Shown here piece by piece: positions 10,461-21,726 of a DNA stretch of 64,000 bases. Origin of the DNA: Capniomyces stellatus (Eukaryota > Kickxellomycota > Harpellomycetes > Harpellales > Legeriomycetaceae). Within the stretch, counting starts at the first letter, position 1. Each line of letters starts with the position of its first letter. The stretch covers positions 124,001 to 188,000 of the forward strand of contig LUVW01000010.1 of the NCBI GenBank assembly GCA_001661515.1, in the 5' to 3' direction. Under the pieces are notes generated by a model. That model had not been told where the DNA came from, did not search any database, and was given only the letters and a program-made list of their open reading frames with translations. The position numbers and the translations under genes were made by a program.

Positions 10461-12740
10461 TTACATAACTATACAGTCATCACCACCGAGACCAGAGCCA
10501 TCACGTGTGGGGTCCTCTCGGACCTCTGATAGGCCAGACCTTTGGATCTGAATGATCTTTTTGCTTGCCAAAGGATGGCCCTTTTCAGCAGCACGGCGAT
10601 ACCATTTTATGGACTCGGATGCGTTTGGCGACATTAAGCCGATGCCATATTCAAAGCAGTAGCCCACAGCGTACATAGCTTTGGGGAACCCTTGGTTGGC
10701 AGCACGAAGGGCCCATAGATAGGCCTCGGTGTCGTTCTGGGGCAGGAATGGCTCAGCACCGGTTAAGTACCACCCGGCCAACGCCAGCTCAGACTGAGGA
10801 TCGTGTTTCTCTGAAGCTCTGGTGTACCATCCAATTGATCTCTGCGGGTCCACATCACAACCCAACTCTCCATACTCGTACGCAATGGCCAGCCGGCGCT
10901 GCGACTTGACAAATCCCATCCTAGCGGCTTTGATGTATAGCTCTCTAGCGTACTTGACGTCGTTGATCAAGCCGGGCAGCTCTCTGGTTTCGTAAATAAC
11001 AGCAAGCTCGTGGATGGCTTGTGGTGTGTTCTCATCGCTTTCTTCAGCAGCCCGTTTAAGCCAAGTAATGGCCTCGCGCGGCTGTAAAGATTGGCCCAGC
11101 AAGCCGTCTAGTAAAATCATTCCCAGCTTGAACATTGCCCTCACATGGCCAGATGCGGCAGCTTTGCGGTAGTAAAGCAGGGCGTATGTTTCGTCTAATT
11201 TGACGCCTACTCCGATCTCGTAGCATACGGCAGTGCGATACAGTGCTTCAGCGTGGCGCAGCTTTGATGCGGATAGGTATAGATTGAACGCCTTCTCAGG
11301 GCTTTTAGCCACATACTTTCCAACAGAGTACAGACTAGCCAAGTAGTACTGGAACTCTGCGGTGTCCACCGTTTTTGTTCTTCCTAGTCCTCCCTTGGTC
11401 AAATCTTTTATTATTTTCAAAGCCTCGGCCTGAACTTTCAGCTGGTCCGTCTGTGCCTTTTCGCCCGTTGAGTTTTTTGCTATCACTTTGGCCGTGTTTT
11501 CCAATAGGTAGCAGGCAAAATCAAACTTGGTTCTTGGATCCAGTTTCTTGTCTTTTATTTTTTCCAGCATAAACTCAAGGCCTGCTGACGATGGCAGCAT
11601 GTTAAAGTTCTTGAGTGCCACGCTGCTAGGTCTCCCCACGCTTGAAAACACTCCCTCGTTGGACCCTTCAGAGTTTGAGCTTCTGCCCCCAAAGCTTACC
11701 GCACTATCCGTCGGTGCTGTGTTTATCAACGCCGACTGCAAGGCCTCCAAGTTTTCTGGACTTTGCTTAGGGTCCTGGTAAACCCGACCAGTCTGAGTAT
11801 CTATACTTCCAAGCATGGTTGGCAAGGCAAAGCTGTCTCTGGCAACATAGTTCTGGTTTGCGCCATTATAAACGGCATCTGTAGCTCGGTTGCTTGCGCC
11901 GAAATCAAAACCACGATTCTTCAACTGGCCCCTATTTGGGTCCTCTCCATTTGCAATGTGGCGTGCTCTTACGTTGACCCCACTATTGGTCCGACTGACT
12001 GTATCTTGGTTCATGTATAAATCCTTGTAATCCGATGAGTCTTGATCAAACCCAACGCTTCCTGGTTGTGGGTCCAAAACGTTGCCCTCACCCATACTAT
12101 TCGTAACATCACCGCCTCTTCCAGAGAACCGCCTATCTCCCAAAGCGTTGCTATATACACCTCCTCTCTGCGCAGCATTGCCTTCTAGCCTAGGCTGCTC
12201 TTGAGGAGATTGGTAGCCCGCTCCACTATTGCTAGCCTGTTGGGAGTTTATTTTCCCGCTATTACTAAATACAGTCTGTCTATTTTCTGTGCGAGGAGAA
12301 CTTAGGTATAGCTTTGCAAGCTCTTCGCTACCCCCCTCTTCATCAAACCCTTCTTGGAAGTGGTTCGGTTTCATCTGTGCCTTTGGTACCTTTTTAGGCT
12401 CGGGCAACGGCTTTCTATAAAGTGCGCCTTCGCTCATTTCCTGCCTCTGTGGTATTCTATTTACCCCAAACGCATCCACTGTTTTTGAATATGAATAGTG
12501 TAAATCTGTTGAATCAAAGGCATCTGGCTCTGCAGCGCCCCTGCCTGCCTGCTTATCTGAACTAGCTCTTAAATTGCTTATTTCATTCACAGGGCTTTCC
12601 TCACTGCTGTCTAGCTCATCCTCGTCCTTGTGCTGTTTTCTTTGATAACTATTACCGAACGGCGTTGTCAATTCAGAGTCCATAGTCCCGTCGAACCCTT
12701 CATTTGCGTATTTATCCCCCACTAACGTCCTTGAATCCAT
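10461..12740 (-). CDS. SKT5: Chitin synthase regulatory factor (Skt5/Chs4-like), Sel1 repeats, CaaX box
   Basis: Activator and anchor of a class IV (Chs3-type) chitin synthase at the plasma membrane and septum. The 759-residue single-exon protein has a long Ser/Asn-rich disordered N-terminal half. Sel1-like (TPR-related) repeats occupy roughly residues 463-735, including blocks such as YYRKAAASGHVRAMFKLG, AITWLKRAAEES and WYRRAAEKGHPLASKK. The protein ends in CIVM, a CaaX farnesylation box like that of yeast Skt5 (CVIM), which predicts lipid anchoring. Length and order match Skt5/Chs4. The start is the first ATG of the frame at 12740. The single intron-free exon contrasts with most neighbours. 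Confidence 0.93.
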   Translation of the reverse strand: MDSRTLVGDKYANEGFDGTMDSELTTPFGNSYQRKQHKDEDELDSSEESPVNEISNLRASSDKQAGRGAAEPDAFDSTDLHYSYSKTVDAFGVNRIPQRQEMSEGALYRKPLPEPKKVPKAQMKPNHFQEGFDEEGGSEELAKLYLSSPRTENRQTVFSNSGKINSQQASNSGAGYQSPQEQPRLEGNAAQRGGVYSNALGDRRFSGRGGDVTNSMGEGNVLDPQPGSVGFDQDSSDYKDLYMNQDTVSRTNSGVNVRARHIANGEDPNRGQLKNRGFDFGASNRATDAVYNGANQNYVARDSFALPTMLGSIDTQTGRVYQDPKQSPENLEALQSALINTAPTDSAVSFGGRSSNSEGSNEGVFSSVGRPSSVALKNFNMLPSSAGLEFMLEKIKDKKLDPRTKFDFACYLLENTAKVIAKNSTGEKAQTDQLKVQAEALKIIKDLTKGGLGRTKTVDTAEFQYYLASLYSVGKYVAKSPEKAFNLYLSASKLRHAEALYRTAVCYEIGVGVKLDETYALLYYRKAAASGHVRAMFKLGMILLDGLLGQSLQPREAITWLKRAAEESDENTPQAIHELAVIYETRELPGLINDVKYARELYIKAARMGFVKSQRRLAIAYEYGELGCDVDPQRSIGWYTRASEKHDPQSELALAGWYLTGAEPFLPQNDTEAYLWALRAANQGFPKAMYAVGYCFEYGIGLMSPNASESIKWYRRAAEKGHPLASKKIIQIQRSGLSEVREDPTRDGSGLGGDDCIVM

Positions 12741-14824
12741 TTCAGCCTAAATATCCAAATGGTTTACACGTCTCAGCAATCTGTAGGTGGAAAGAAAGTG
12801 AGAATAGGTTAGTTTCACAATCAAAATCTATGTTACACACTCCCCCAATTCCCAAGCGCGGCCATTTAGACCGGCTTTCCAAAACACATTCAATGGACGT
12901 AGTCGATGGTAACAGGTACAAGTATTCCATACATATAAACACAAATCCTTCATACTTACCTAATTTAAATACCCGATTCAAAGCAATCCAATCCAATTCA
13001 ATCCTTTGTGTATTAATTACTACTCTCTGATGTGCTGTTTTATTTTTTTTCTACTATTTTCTTTTTTGATAGTACAAAACTCTACTGTTCTTTCTACAAA
13101 ACAGCCTGTCTTTTGCAGCTAAGCCAAGTATTGCAGTTCTGTGGAAAATAAAATAAAAGCTTCAATAATTTAACTACAACCAGCGCAGTTCCAATTACAT
13201 TAAAAATATTTAAAGTTATCGTTTACGCTTTTGCAGTGGAATTTCAACTATTTAAATATTCAAGCGCTCAACTGTTATTCATCGGAGTTTGACAAATTTG
13301 TCAACTTTTGCCAAATTAAGCCTATTCGACAGGCTTTTCCTACCTTGCCAATAAACTAATCTTTAAATGCAGTTTAAGGAGCTGCTTAATGAGAATAGCC
13401 AATTTAATTAGCTCAACATAAGCGAATTATTTAAATTTGGTAAATAAAAAAAATTGACGCAATCAGGCTATAGGCTGGACTGACGTAGTTGGCAATTTAT
13501 TGATCTACACAAATTCTTTGTTTGTCGGGCTTTAGTAGGCCAGGTATATCAAATTCCTGGCCTTGATCATCTTCATTTATTCAAACCAATACCTTTTCTC
13601 TGGCCAAATTTAATATCAGCAACAGCTTTTCATCGTGTCCACATCATGCGAATTTGTCTATCGTGCAGTTCAGGCTTTCTCATGTGTAAATTTATTCTAT
13701 TTATAAAATGTCCACTATTTACTCCCTACATTCCGTATATTTTAGTCGTAATAATTTTATTCACAGCTCTTACTAGACGTCATTCACTGTAATCGACACT
13801 TGTTGTTTGCGATATATTACAAGACTTCCGCCAGTCAGCATATTAAATAGTCAATAGGCACATCAACAATCATGCTCATCACCACACTGAACTTCTGTTT
13901 CAGACTCCAAACTACCTGAGTCACCCAAAAATAGTCTCTTCTAAATTAGAGTCTTTGCTTTCTTGCATTGACTAATTCACGCAGTGGGAATTGCATGCAG
14001 GTGGCCGATTATTTCATTCATAATTCTATTAACATTAGCTGTCGCAAGCACCAGATGTTTTTCAACTAACAGTGTGGTGGCTTTAATAGCCACGATGGAT
14101 GTAAAGATGTGCTGCTCTTGACCCAACTTGTGTAGTTTTATTGGACTGATGGCAAAACATGATGTAAACCTTGATTAACCTCCCCACCACCTCCCCACCA
14201 CCTCCCCACTTCCCCCTTAAAAAAGAGTGAAGGCAGAACTGTCAATCGACTATTTTAAATGTATGCACCATACTCCAAGTTAATATATGTCCCGGCTATA
14301 GGTTTGTTTGATATGTCCTATACACACCGTCAGGTATTACTAACTTCTATATCAGAATATACATAGCTGTTTGTTAGGTCAACAGCTGAACAAGACCAGG
14401 TTAGTAACGAATATAACAAACTCGGCTTACTATTAACCTTTTGTCAGTGTAATCTCGACTCTTGGTTTTGTCCAATAAAGTGTTGTGATTAGTCGTTAAC
14501 TCTTTTTCATTTTTTTTTTTTTTGCCCAATTTTTTTTTTCATTTGGCTCATAAAAATGTAGGTTTTGTATCAATCAAATCAGTCAAATCAATTAAAACCG
14601 ATTAGAATTTTTATTGTTTTGAAAGCTTACTGAATGGGAAATTACTTGAAGAAAAAGCGTCGAAAATGCCAAATTATTCAAAAGGGCTTTATTTTTCTGA
14701 TTTATGCAATTAAATTCGGATCAAGAGGATACTGATCTTTTTATTTACTTTTCCCAAGCCTTAGTCATTTAAATCGAGTGCAATAGACCAAACGGTACTC
14801 TTTGTCGGTAGCCAACTAGTTAGA
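12741..14824. other. Intergenic region between divergent genes
   Basis: Divergent promoter space for the SKT5-like gene (-) and uS15m (+). It includes a C-rich tandem repeat near 14179-14216 (three copies of an 11-nt CCTCCCCACCA unit). A 60-codon minus-strand open stretch (14165-13980) has protein-like composition but no start and no partner exon. Otherwise AT-rich. Confidence 0.4.
14179..14216. repeat. C-rich 11-nt tandem repeat
   Basis: About three copies of CCTCCCCACCA followed by a C run. It stands out in AT-rich intergenic DNA. Confidence 0.85.
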
Positions 14825-16037
14825 ATGTTCTCGATCCAAAAGTCATTAGTGGCATTTTCTAAATCCACCGTCCACACAGGTAAAACAGACGTACCTTTTT
14901 TTTTGTTGAAATTGCGCAAACTTTTTTTAATTCGTAGCAATTATGCTTAACTGTTATATTTACTCTTTTGACTGTGAGATGCTACTTTTCTTTTGTTACA
15001 TAATCTTCTTCTTATCATTTCTTATATCTGTTTTTTTGATCGCGCGCATATACAATCAAGTAAATCTAATCTTGATAGCATCCTAATGTTGTGGGGTTTC
15101 ATGTTTGAATTTTATACAAATTAGGATTAAATCGGGCAATTCATACTACAAATGTAACTTTTGCCAAGCAATCCAAAAGACGTGTGGAGCTTGCCTTGAT
15201 CAAAGCAGAGGGCATCAAAAAGGAAGAGGAAACCAAAGCATACTATCGAAAGCTAAAGGACACAGAGTTCCTGAACTCTTTGTTAAAGACTAATCAGATT
15301 TTTAAAGACGATACCAGATTTTCTTGGAAAACATCCGCTGATGCTACGGCTAGCACCGGAAGCGACCTAAACCAAAGCTCAATCGACAGCAATTTGGAGC
15401 AAAAAGAAGTCGAGGTTTATGGAAATGGCATAACATCATACGAAGCTGATCTTATTTTAAATGTTGCACCAAAAGCCTCGCTTGAATTCAAAAGCAAGGG
15501 CAATGTCTTGTTTTCCAACACAAAGCAAAAGGAATCGGAACAGACTCAGGCCGAGATGGTTCGTCGTGTCATAACTTTGAGTAACCAGAACGCAAGCGCG
15601 GTTCTTGACCACAACATCAAGCTTGCAGTCAAAGCCTTTGCGCGAACAGAAGGCGATACAGCATCACCTGAAGTCCAAGGTAACTAGACCACACTTTTTT
15701 TTTTAGTCGCGCAATTTTTTCTTTATCCGCTAGCTACTAAACCCAATTTATTTTTTACTGCCTGGTGTAAACGAAATTTAATCATATTTTTATGGTTGTT
15801 TTCAAAATAGCTGCCGTGTTTACGGTTCGTATAATACACCTTGCAGACCATTTAAGGGTGCATAGAAAGGATCACAGCAATCGTAGAACCTATACATTTT
15901 TGGTACACAAACGGGCCAAGATATTACGCTACCTAAAAAGGGAGTCGCTAGAAAGATACTTTGCCTGCCTTAAAAAACTAGGTCTTGATCAAGATATGGT
16001 TGAGGGCCAAATTCCTTTCCCAAAAAGAGTAGAATAA
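14825..16037 (+). CDS. MRPS28: Mitochondrial small-subunit ribosomal protein uS15m
   Basis: Component of the mitochondrial 30S-like subunit that contacts helix 22 of the small rRNA. Exons are 14825-14879, 15125-15679 and 15811-16037, all joined in phase 1, giving 278 residues. The N-terminus (MFSIQKSLVAFSKSTVHT) is basic and serine-rich with no acidic residue, as expected of a mitochondrial presequence. The last exon carries the S15 signature: IIHLADHLRVHRKDHSNRR, then LVHKRAKILRYLKRESLERY and a final LGL. The core is preceded by about 180 extra residues, common for mitochondrial S15 in fungi. The branch and acceptor sites are clean, and the frame closes exactly. Confidence 0.92.
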
Positions 16038-16480
16038 TACATTCTACAACTACTATTTTCACATATACAATTCCCAGTTAGTTATTTTTGCTAAGGATTT
16101 TACGACAGTTAAAACCAAAATACATTCATATTAAATACCAGAGTCTGTGCTGCTTGTTAGTTCATGACTCGATACCTTTTCTTTTCTATGTGCATAATAT
16201 TTGACAATTGGGTTGGTAAACACAACAATAAGCTCTATTCCTCAAAATTATTTAATTTTGCCCACTAGCCTCGCTGTAATGCCTTGTTAACCAACTTAGT
16301 GAGACACAGGCACCCCACATGAGAAGGATAAAAAAGAAATAGGATGTTTCTGAAATTGTATTGTCGGTCTGGACACACAGATAAACCGAAAACGTAAATT
16401 ATATATAAGTGTCTATTGACTTGAAGTTGAAAGAAAAACTAAATCCAAAAATCGATATACGTCAAATGAAACCCCGTATA
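16038..16480. other. Intergenic, convergent 3' ends
   Basis: Shared downstream region of uS15m (+) and the CYSTM gene (-). AT-rich; no feature seen. Confidence 0.5.
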
Positions 16481-16921
16481 CTAGCAGAGCATGTCTAAAC
16501 AGCAACAAACGGCAAGTGCTGCGCAAATACCTGCACAGCACCCTGCGCTGCTCGATTTATTTTCAGCTGGCTGCTGCACATAAACTACCTGTGGAGCTCC
16601 GCCTGGCGCTTGGTTATTGTAACCCTGCTGGGGGTATCCTTGTCCTCCCATAGGTTGGCCGCCGTATCCTATTTAATAGCATTTCATTGCACTTGGTTAG
16701 TATAAGGCAGGGTGCAAACAGAGTAGATTGTGTGTTGAATAGAACAGAAGTGCAAAAGTGCAGAAGTGCAATAGTGCAGAAAAATGTTAGGAGCAGGCGC
16801 ATGCAGTTGAGTTGAGCTATTAAGGGTGTATGGACGGTAATGTCTGTTGAGAGTGTATAGTTTGTTTATTTTTACCTGGCATTGGTTGTTGTGGGTATTG
16901 TGGTGGGTATCCCTTTTCCAT
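16481..16921 (-). CDS. CYSTM family cysteine-rich tail-anchored protein, two exons
   Basis: A 77-residue protein encoded by exon 1 (16921-16876) and exon 2 (16668-16481), joined in phase 1. A Gly/Pro/Gln/Tyr-rich N-terminus with MEKGYPPQYPQQ and GGQGYPQQGY repeats is followed by a hydrophobic Cys-rich C-terminus (GCCAGICAALAVCCCLDMLC). This is the CYSTM module found in small stress-tolerance proteins of fungi and plants, such as yeast YDL012C and YBR016W. Members sit at the plasma membrane, often palmitoylated. Known function is vague (metal or stress resistance). The gene is too short for simple ORF listing, but start, intron and stop all agree. Confidence 0.88.
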
Positions 16922-19395
16922 GTTTCGAGCTGTGTCCTTGTGGTTTTAAAAGAGCGTTGTTTGAATTCGCTTGAAAGTGTTTAAAGGTGTTTGAATTATT
17001 TAAAAGTGTTTGGATGTATTTAATGCCAAAAAAAACCTTCAATAAAAGTAGTATTTATACGTTTATGTTTCTGCTACTTTTCTTTTAAATGGCAAAGTTA
17101 TGTGACGTTGAGATACATTTATTGCTATTTAAAGTTGGCTGCTTGGGCTATTTACAATCACCTTTTTTAATACCTTTTTTTAATACCTTTTTTAACACCT
17201 TTTTTAATACTTTTTTTGTAAAGTAAACTTTGCCTTTTCTGAAGCTTGTATAGCGAAATAACATCATTTTGTAGCTCGTCTTTGTCTTGTGTTGATTCTT
17301 TAATAATTGACTTTCAGCATTCGCTACATTAAGAAACTAAAAATGGCGGTTTGCTGCTACTGGCCTCGCTGCTTTTAGTGATTGTGGTTAATATTTTGTT
17401 ATAAATGTACCCTTTGCACTCAAACATCACACCAATTTACTCTCCAAGAACCGGAATTGTTCCAGCACATCCAGTAGTATAAAAACGGTTAATTGTTACC
17501 AATCTCGATTATTACTTCAATGCCATGCTATTACACGCTCAGGATAAAATACCCAATGAACGCAGTTCAATTATTTCAGCTCATTGTTTGGTTTGAGCAG
17601 CTATGGGAATAAACTGCTAGGGATTGGCGCTTGGCCAGAATCCTGTTTTTTTTGCAACTATTTCTGGTTGTGTTGAAAAGTCTTTTGTTCCTTGTGTAAA
17701 AGCTAGTAATTGATTGTATTTTTAGTAAACAAGTAACGTTTGTATGGATGATATAATATTCAATTTGTACGAGCTTTTTTTTTTTAGCCTTATTGTTTTG
17801 AATTTAAGTTGTAAGGGTTTGCCATCAGTCTTGGCATAAAGACAAAAGAAGCCTAATGCCAATAAATGGTTGGAGAAAAGCAACGAATAGATACATACAG
17901 GGAATTCTTGTTACACTTCAAGAGTATGTTTAAGCTGAGAAAACTGGCATAGAATTGTTTAAACCAGTGCCTTAAAAACAGCGAAAAAAGCAACTCAATA
18001 AACCAATAAGTGTGCATCATCAATAGTTCATTAAAAGCCAAGTTTTTAAAAAAAATCGATAGACATACGAACAGAGCTGGGGGGCATCTGGCTTTTATAA
18101 TGGCAGAAGAGCAAAAAAAAAGCAAAAATCTAGTCATAATAGCCAAGTGTGCTTTGTGTTTGAAAAGCGACATCGATCTTTAAATTCTGATGTTGTTTGT
18201 AGACCAACTTTGAGTGATTTAGAAGATACGGGGAGGGGGGGGGTTATTCTGCTTTAAATGAAAAACGCGTTTAGCAGTGGGTTTCCTGATATTTAGCTGT
18301 TGATTAGCTCGTTCTTTATTTAATGAAACGGTTGACTTGATTATTTGTATTTTAATAGAGTGAGATCAGTCGCTTGGTTTTTATGCCACCAGACTAAAAA
18401 TATTAGGTATCGCCTTATTATGTTGGGGGGAGGGGGGCTTTTTTTTCTAGCGGTTTCGCAACCTTTTATTATTACCATTTTTGTTTTTTGCATCAGCTTT
18501 CGACTTCCCCCTAATTTGAAATATATCAGACTTGAAATTCACATTCATTGGTCCGTATGAATTTTGGGAAGAGGTTTAGATCTTTACATCAAGAGGATTT
18601 TATTTATTTATCGAATTCAGCACCTAGAGTTTTGAAACAACAATAAAGAATAGGAATGGAATATGTATTGAATTTCAATCGATAAGAGAAAACCGCACTT
18701 ACCATCTGTGTTTTAGAGACTGTATATGTATAAAATCCCAAACCAGTTTGGTAAGAACGGCGACTCTAAGAACGCTGACCAGCATAACTCAAAAGCAGAA
18801 TACATTATAGGGTCTAAAGTGGATAATTCAAACCACATGTCCCAACTTTAAAGAAAGTGGAGTTCTCAAAACCCTTGCTAAAGAGTAAATTGGTATTGAC
18901 CATATTATAAGAATAACACTCTAGCTACAAACACCTAATGATCTGATCAGATAAGATCACTACAGGCTGATAAATGTGAGGAACGAAACAAAAACTTGCA
19001 ATTCGCAACTCGCAATCTGTTTCATGTTTAGAATAGCATTACTCTTTTAAAGAAAATCAAGTAAAATAAAAAAAAACTAGCATTGCGTATTTGTTTTAAA
19101 TAGTAATGTGCTTTTGTTTTAGTTTATATCAAGCAAATGAAAAAGTATTAATGAAATAGAACGGATGTAGAAACATGTAAAAGTGAAATACTATTTAACC
19201 GCGTCAAGCTGGTATCCAAATATCAACAACTCAATTAACAAGCTTTGACACGCATTCGCAGTTTTTATTTTGCTCGTCTCAGAATAGTTTTTAATCGGAA
19301 TTACTAGCAATCAGCTACGCTTCCCATTGTTTTATACAAACATACCAAAACCCACCAGTTTTTAGTATCGTCCCAACAAAGCCTTACTCTCTACA
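16922..19395. other. Long intergenic region, possible decayed coding remnant
   Basis: Divergent promoter space for the CYSTM gene (-) and the acyl-CoA synthetase gene (+). It holds a short repeat of TTTTTTAATACC units (17163-17217) and poly-G runs at 18231-18243 and 18425-18437. A protein-like stretch near 18728-18905 (+) is broken by a frame change and stops and may be a fossil coding fragment. A 106-codon minus ORF at 17853-18173 has no support. Confidence 0.4.
17163..17217. repeat. Tandem repeat of ACCTTTTTTTAAT units
   Basis: Four to five imperfect 12-13-nt copies in the promoter region of the CYSTM gene. Confidence 0.8.
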
Positions 19396-21274
19396 ATGCT
19401 GTTCAAATCACATTTCCCTCAACAGGATATACCAAACATCGACTTGGTCTCTCACTGCATAGGTGAGGCTAGACGAAACCAGGCCAAAAAGTCTGTGCAG
19501 CATGACTATGCTATCTGCGACGCTGCCACAGGCAGAAAAGTGACGTTGGACCAGCTGGAGGACATGTCCAAACAGTTTGGGTCTGGCTTGCAAAACAACC
19601 TCAAGTTAAAAAACGGCGACGTTGTTGCCATATTCACACCAAACACCGTGTACTACCCCATTGTAATTTTTGGAACGCTCATGATGGGCGGCATTGCCAC
19701 GCTAGCAAACCCTACATATAACGCCAGAGAACTGGCACACCAGCTCAAAGATTCAAACTCCAAAGCTGTTGCAACACAGAGCGGCTTGTTGTCAACTGTA
19801 AAAGATGCGATAAAGTTATCAGGCGTAAACATCCCAGACTCAAACATTATTTTGCTTGACTCTGAAAACACAACAGGCCACAATTATATACACATCGAGC
19901 AGTTTTTCTGCACAGCTCCGTTTAAACAATACACCATAAACTCAGAGCACGAGGCTAAAAACAGAGTAGCTATCCTGTCCTACTCATCAGGAACCACGGG
20001 GCTATCAAAGGGTGTTATGCTAACACACAAAAACATTATTTCAAACGCTGTAATAAACTCATTTTTGGCAAATCACGACGGGTGGATAAGCGATAACAGC
20101 GCCAGACATACTCTTTTAGGGGTCCTGCCGTTTTACCACATCTACGGCCTTGTAATGACTCTTCTCCTTGGGATTTCACAGGTAAGTTCAGACCAACCGG
20201 ATTGAAACTGCTTCTAATTTCTACCTTTTTTTTAAAAGAAAAGAAAATGATCGAAATAGCTAATTACGCATTACAGCACGCCTTTTTTTGAAACTTTGGG
20301 ATCTGGAATACTAAAATATGGAACTTGATTCCCTGTACTTTTATCTAAATGTCTAAATCACATAGTCGGTCGAAATAGTAACTCTTCCCAAGTTCGAGAC
20401 AACTGTATTTCTTGAAGCAGTTCAGAAATATAAAGTGACTTTTGCTCACCTGGTTCCTCCAATCATCATAATTTTACTAAACGACCCAATAGTGAAGAGC
20501 TACGACCTCTCGGCGCTAAAGTATATTATGACGGGCGCAGCGCCACTTGGAGATAAAATAATAAACAGGTTCGAGGAGATGTATAGCCACATGACGCTGC
20601 TGCGTGCTTATGGGCTAACAGAGGCTAGCCCAACTGTTACGTGCTCGGTAAGATCATGCAAAAAAACTGCTGCATCAGGAAAACTACTGCCAAACGTTGA
20701 AGGGAAGGTGTTTGACGAGGACAACAAAGAGCTGGGTGTAAACGAGGTTGGCGAGCTGTGCTTTAAAGGCACGGTTATCATGAAGGGGTATTTAAACAAT
20801 CCGGAGGCAACCAAAATCACAGTCGACGAAAATGGTTACTTGCACACGGGAGATATAGGGTATATAGACGAGGAGGGTGACTACTTTATTATAGACAGAA
20901 AGAAAGAGCTCATCAAATATAAAGGAACCCAGGTTCCACCAGCAGAGCTGGAGGGACTTTTACTACTGCACCCTGATGTCACTGATTGCGCAGTTATAGG
21001 GCTGTACATTGAGGATGAGGGTACAGAGGTTCCCAAGGCGTATGTCACTGTAAGAAACGGTTTGCAAAGCATGTCTGACGAGCAGCAATTGAAAAAGGCC
21101 GAGGAGATCAGAAAGTGGTTGGATTCCCAAATAGCGTCGTACAAAAGACTTAGAGGCGGGCTAGATATTTTGGATGTAATTCCTAAGAGTGCCTCTGGAA
21201 AGATCCTAAGAAGAGTGTTGAAGGATAATGAGATCAACAAACAAAAGCTGGCTTCAATCGCGCCTAAACTTTGA
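19396..21274 (+). CDS. 4-coumarate-CoA ligase-like acyl-CoA synthetase
   Basis: Adenylate-forming enzyme that activates a carboxylic acid with ATP and joins it to CoA; the substrate is unknown (aryl or medium-chain fatty acid). Exons 19396-20181 and 20366-21274 join in phase 0 to give 564 residues, normal for the family. Visible motifs are the P-loop (SYSSGTTGLSKGVMLTHKN), A5 (YGLTEASP), A7 (GYLHTGDIGY), A8 (DRKKELIKYKG) and the catalytic-lysine region (SASGKILRR). The C-terminus is PKL, which could act as a weak peroxisomal PTS1. The exon-2 acceptor at 20365 was chosen because it restores the conserved VTLPKFE block. It is convergent with the NUDIX gene downstream. Confidence 0.92.
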
Positions 21275-21726
21275 TTGGTTTTAACCCTATTATTCTTTTT
21301 TTTTTAAATAGCAAAATTACGAGTATTTTTATTACAGCCAGTTGCTTTTCTTTTCTATTAGCGATTACAATAAACACATAAAATATAAAGAAATACGTGG
21401 TGGTGTAGCACGTCAATATTAGACCAATACAAGCCAATAATGATGGACAATTTCTTAATAAACGAGCTATTAAAGGCTGATCAAGTTAGAATTTCAAAGA
21501 TTATATCAGCGATGATATAAATGGTAATAATGACACAATTAACTCTGGCTCTAAGGGAAAAAAAAATATAGTCCTATCGATTCACAAACAGGTAAAGAAG
21601 CAAATATAAAACGAAGTGAACAAATAAACAGGGAATAAAAACGAAAAGAAGAGATCAGCGTTGGTTTACTCGGACGGCACCAGGCTAGCCTGTTTTTTTG
21701 GTTGTTGAGATGGAAGGTGGCTTGGT
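21275..21726. other. Intergenic, convergent 3' ends
   Basis: Shared 3' region of the acyl-CoA synthetase and NUDIX genes. AT-rich; nothing else seen. Confidence 0.5.

Noticed and set aside
13980..14165. 60-codon minus-strand open stretch ending in HLHAIPTA
   Set aside because: No ATG at its head and no compatible upstream exon; expected by chance in this much sequence.
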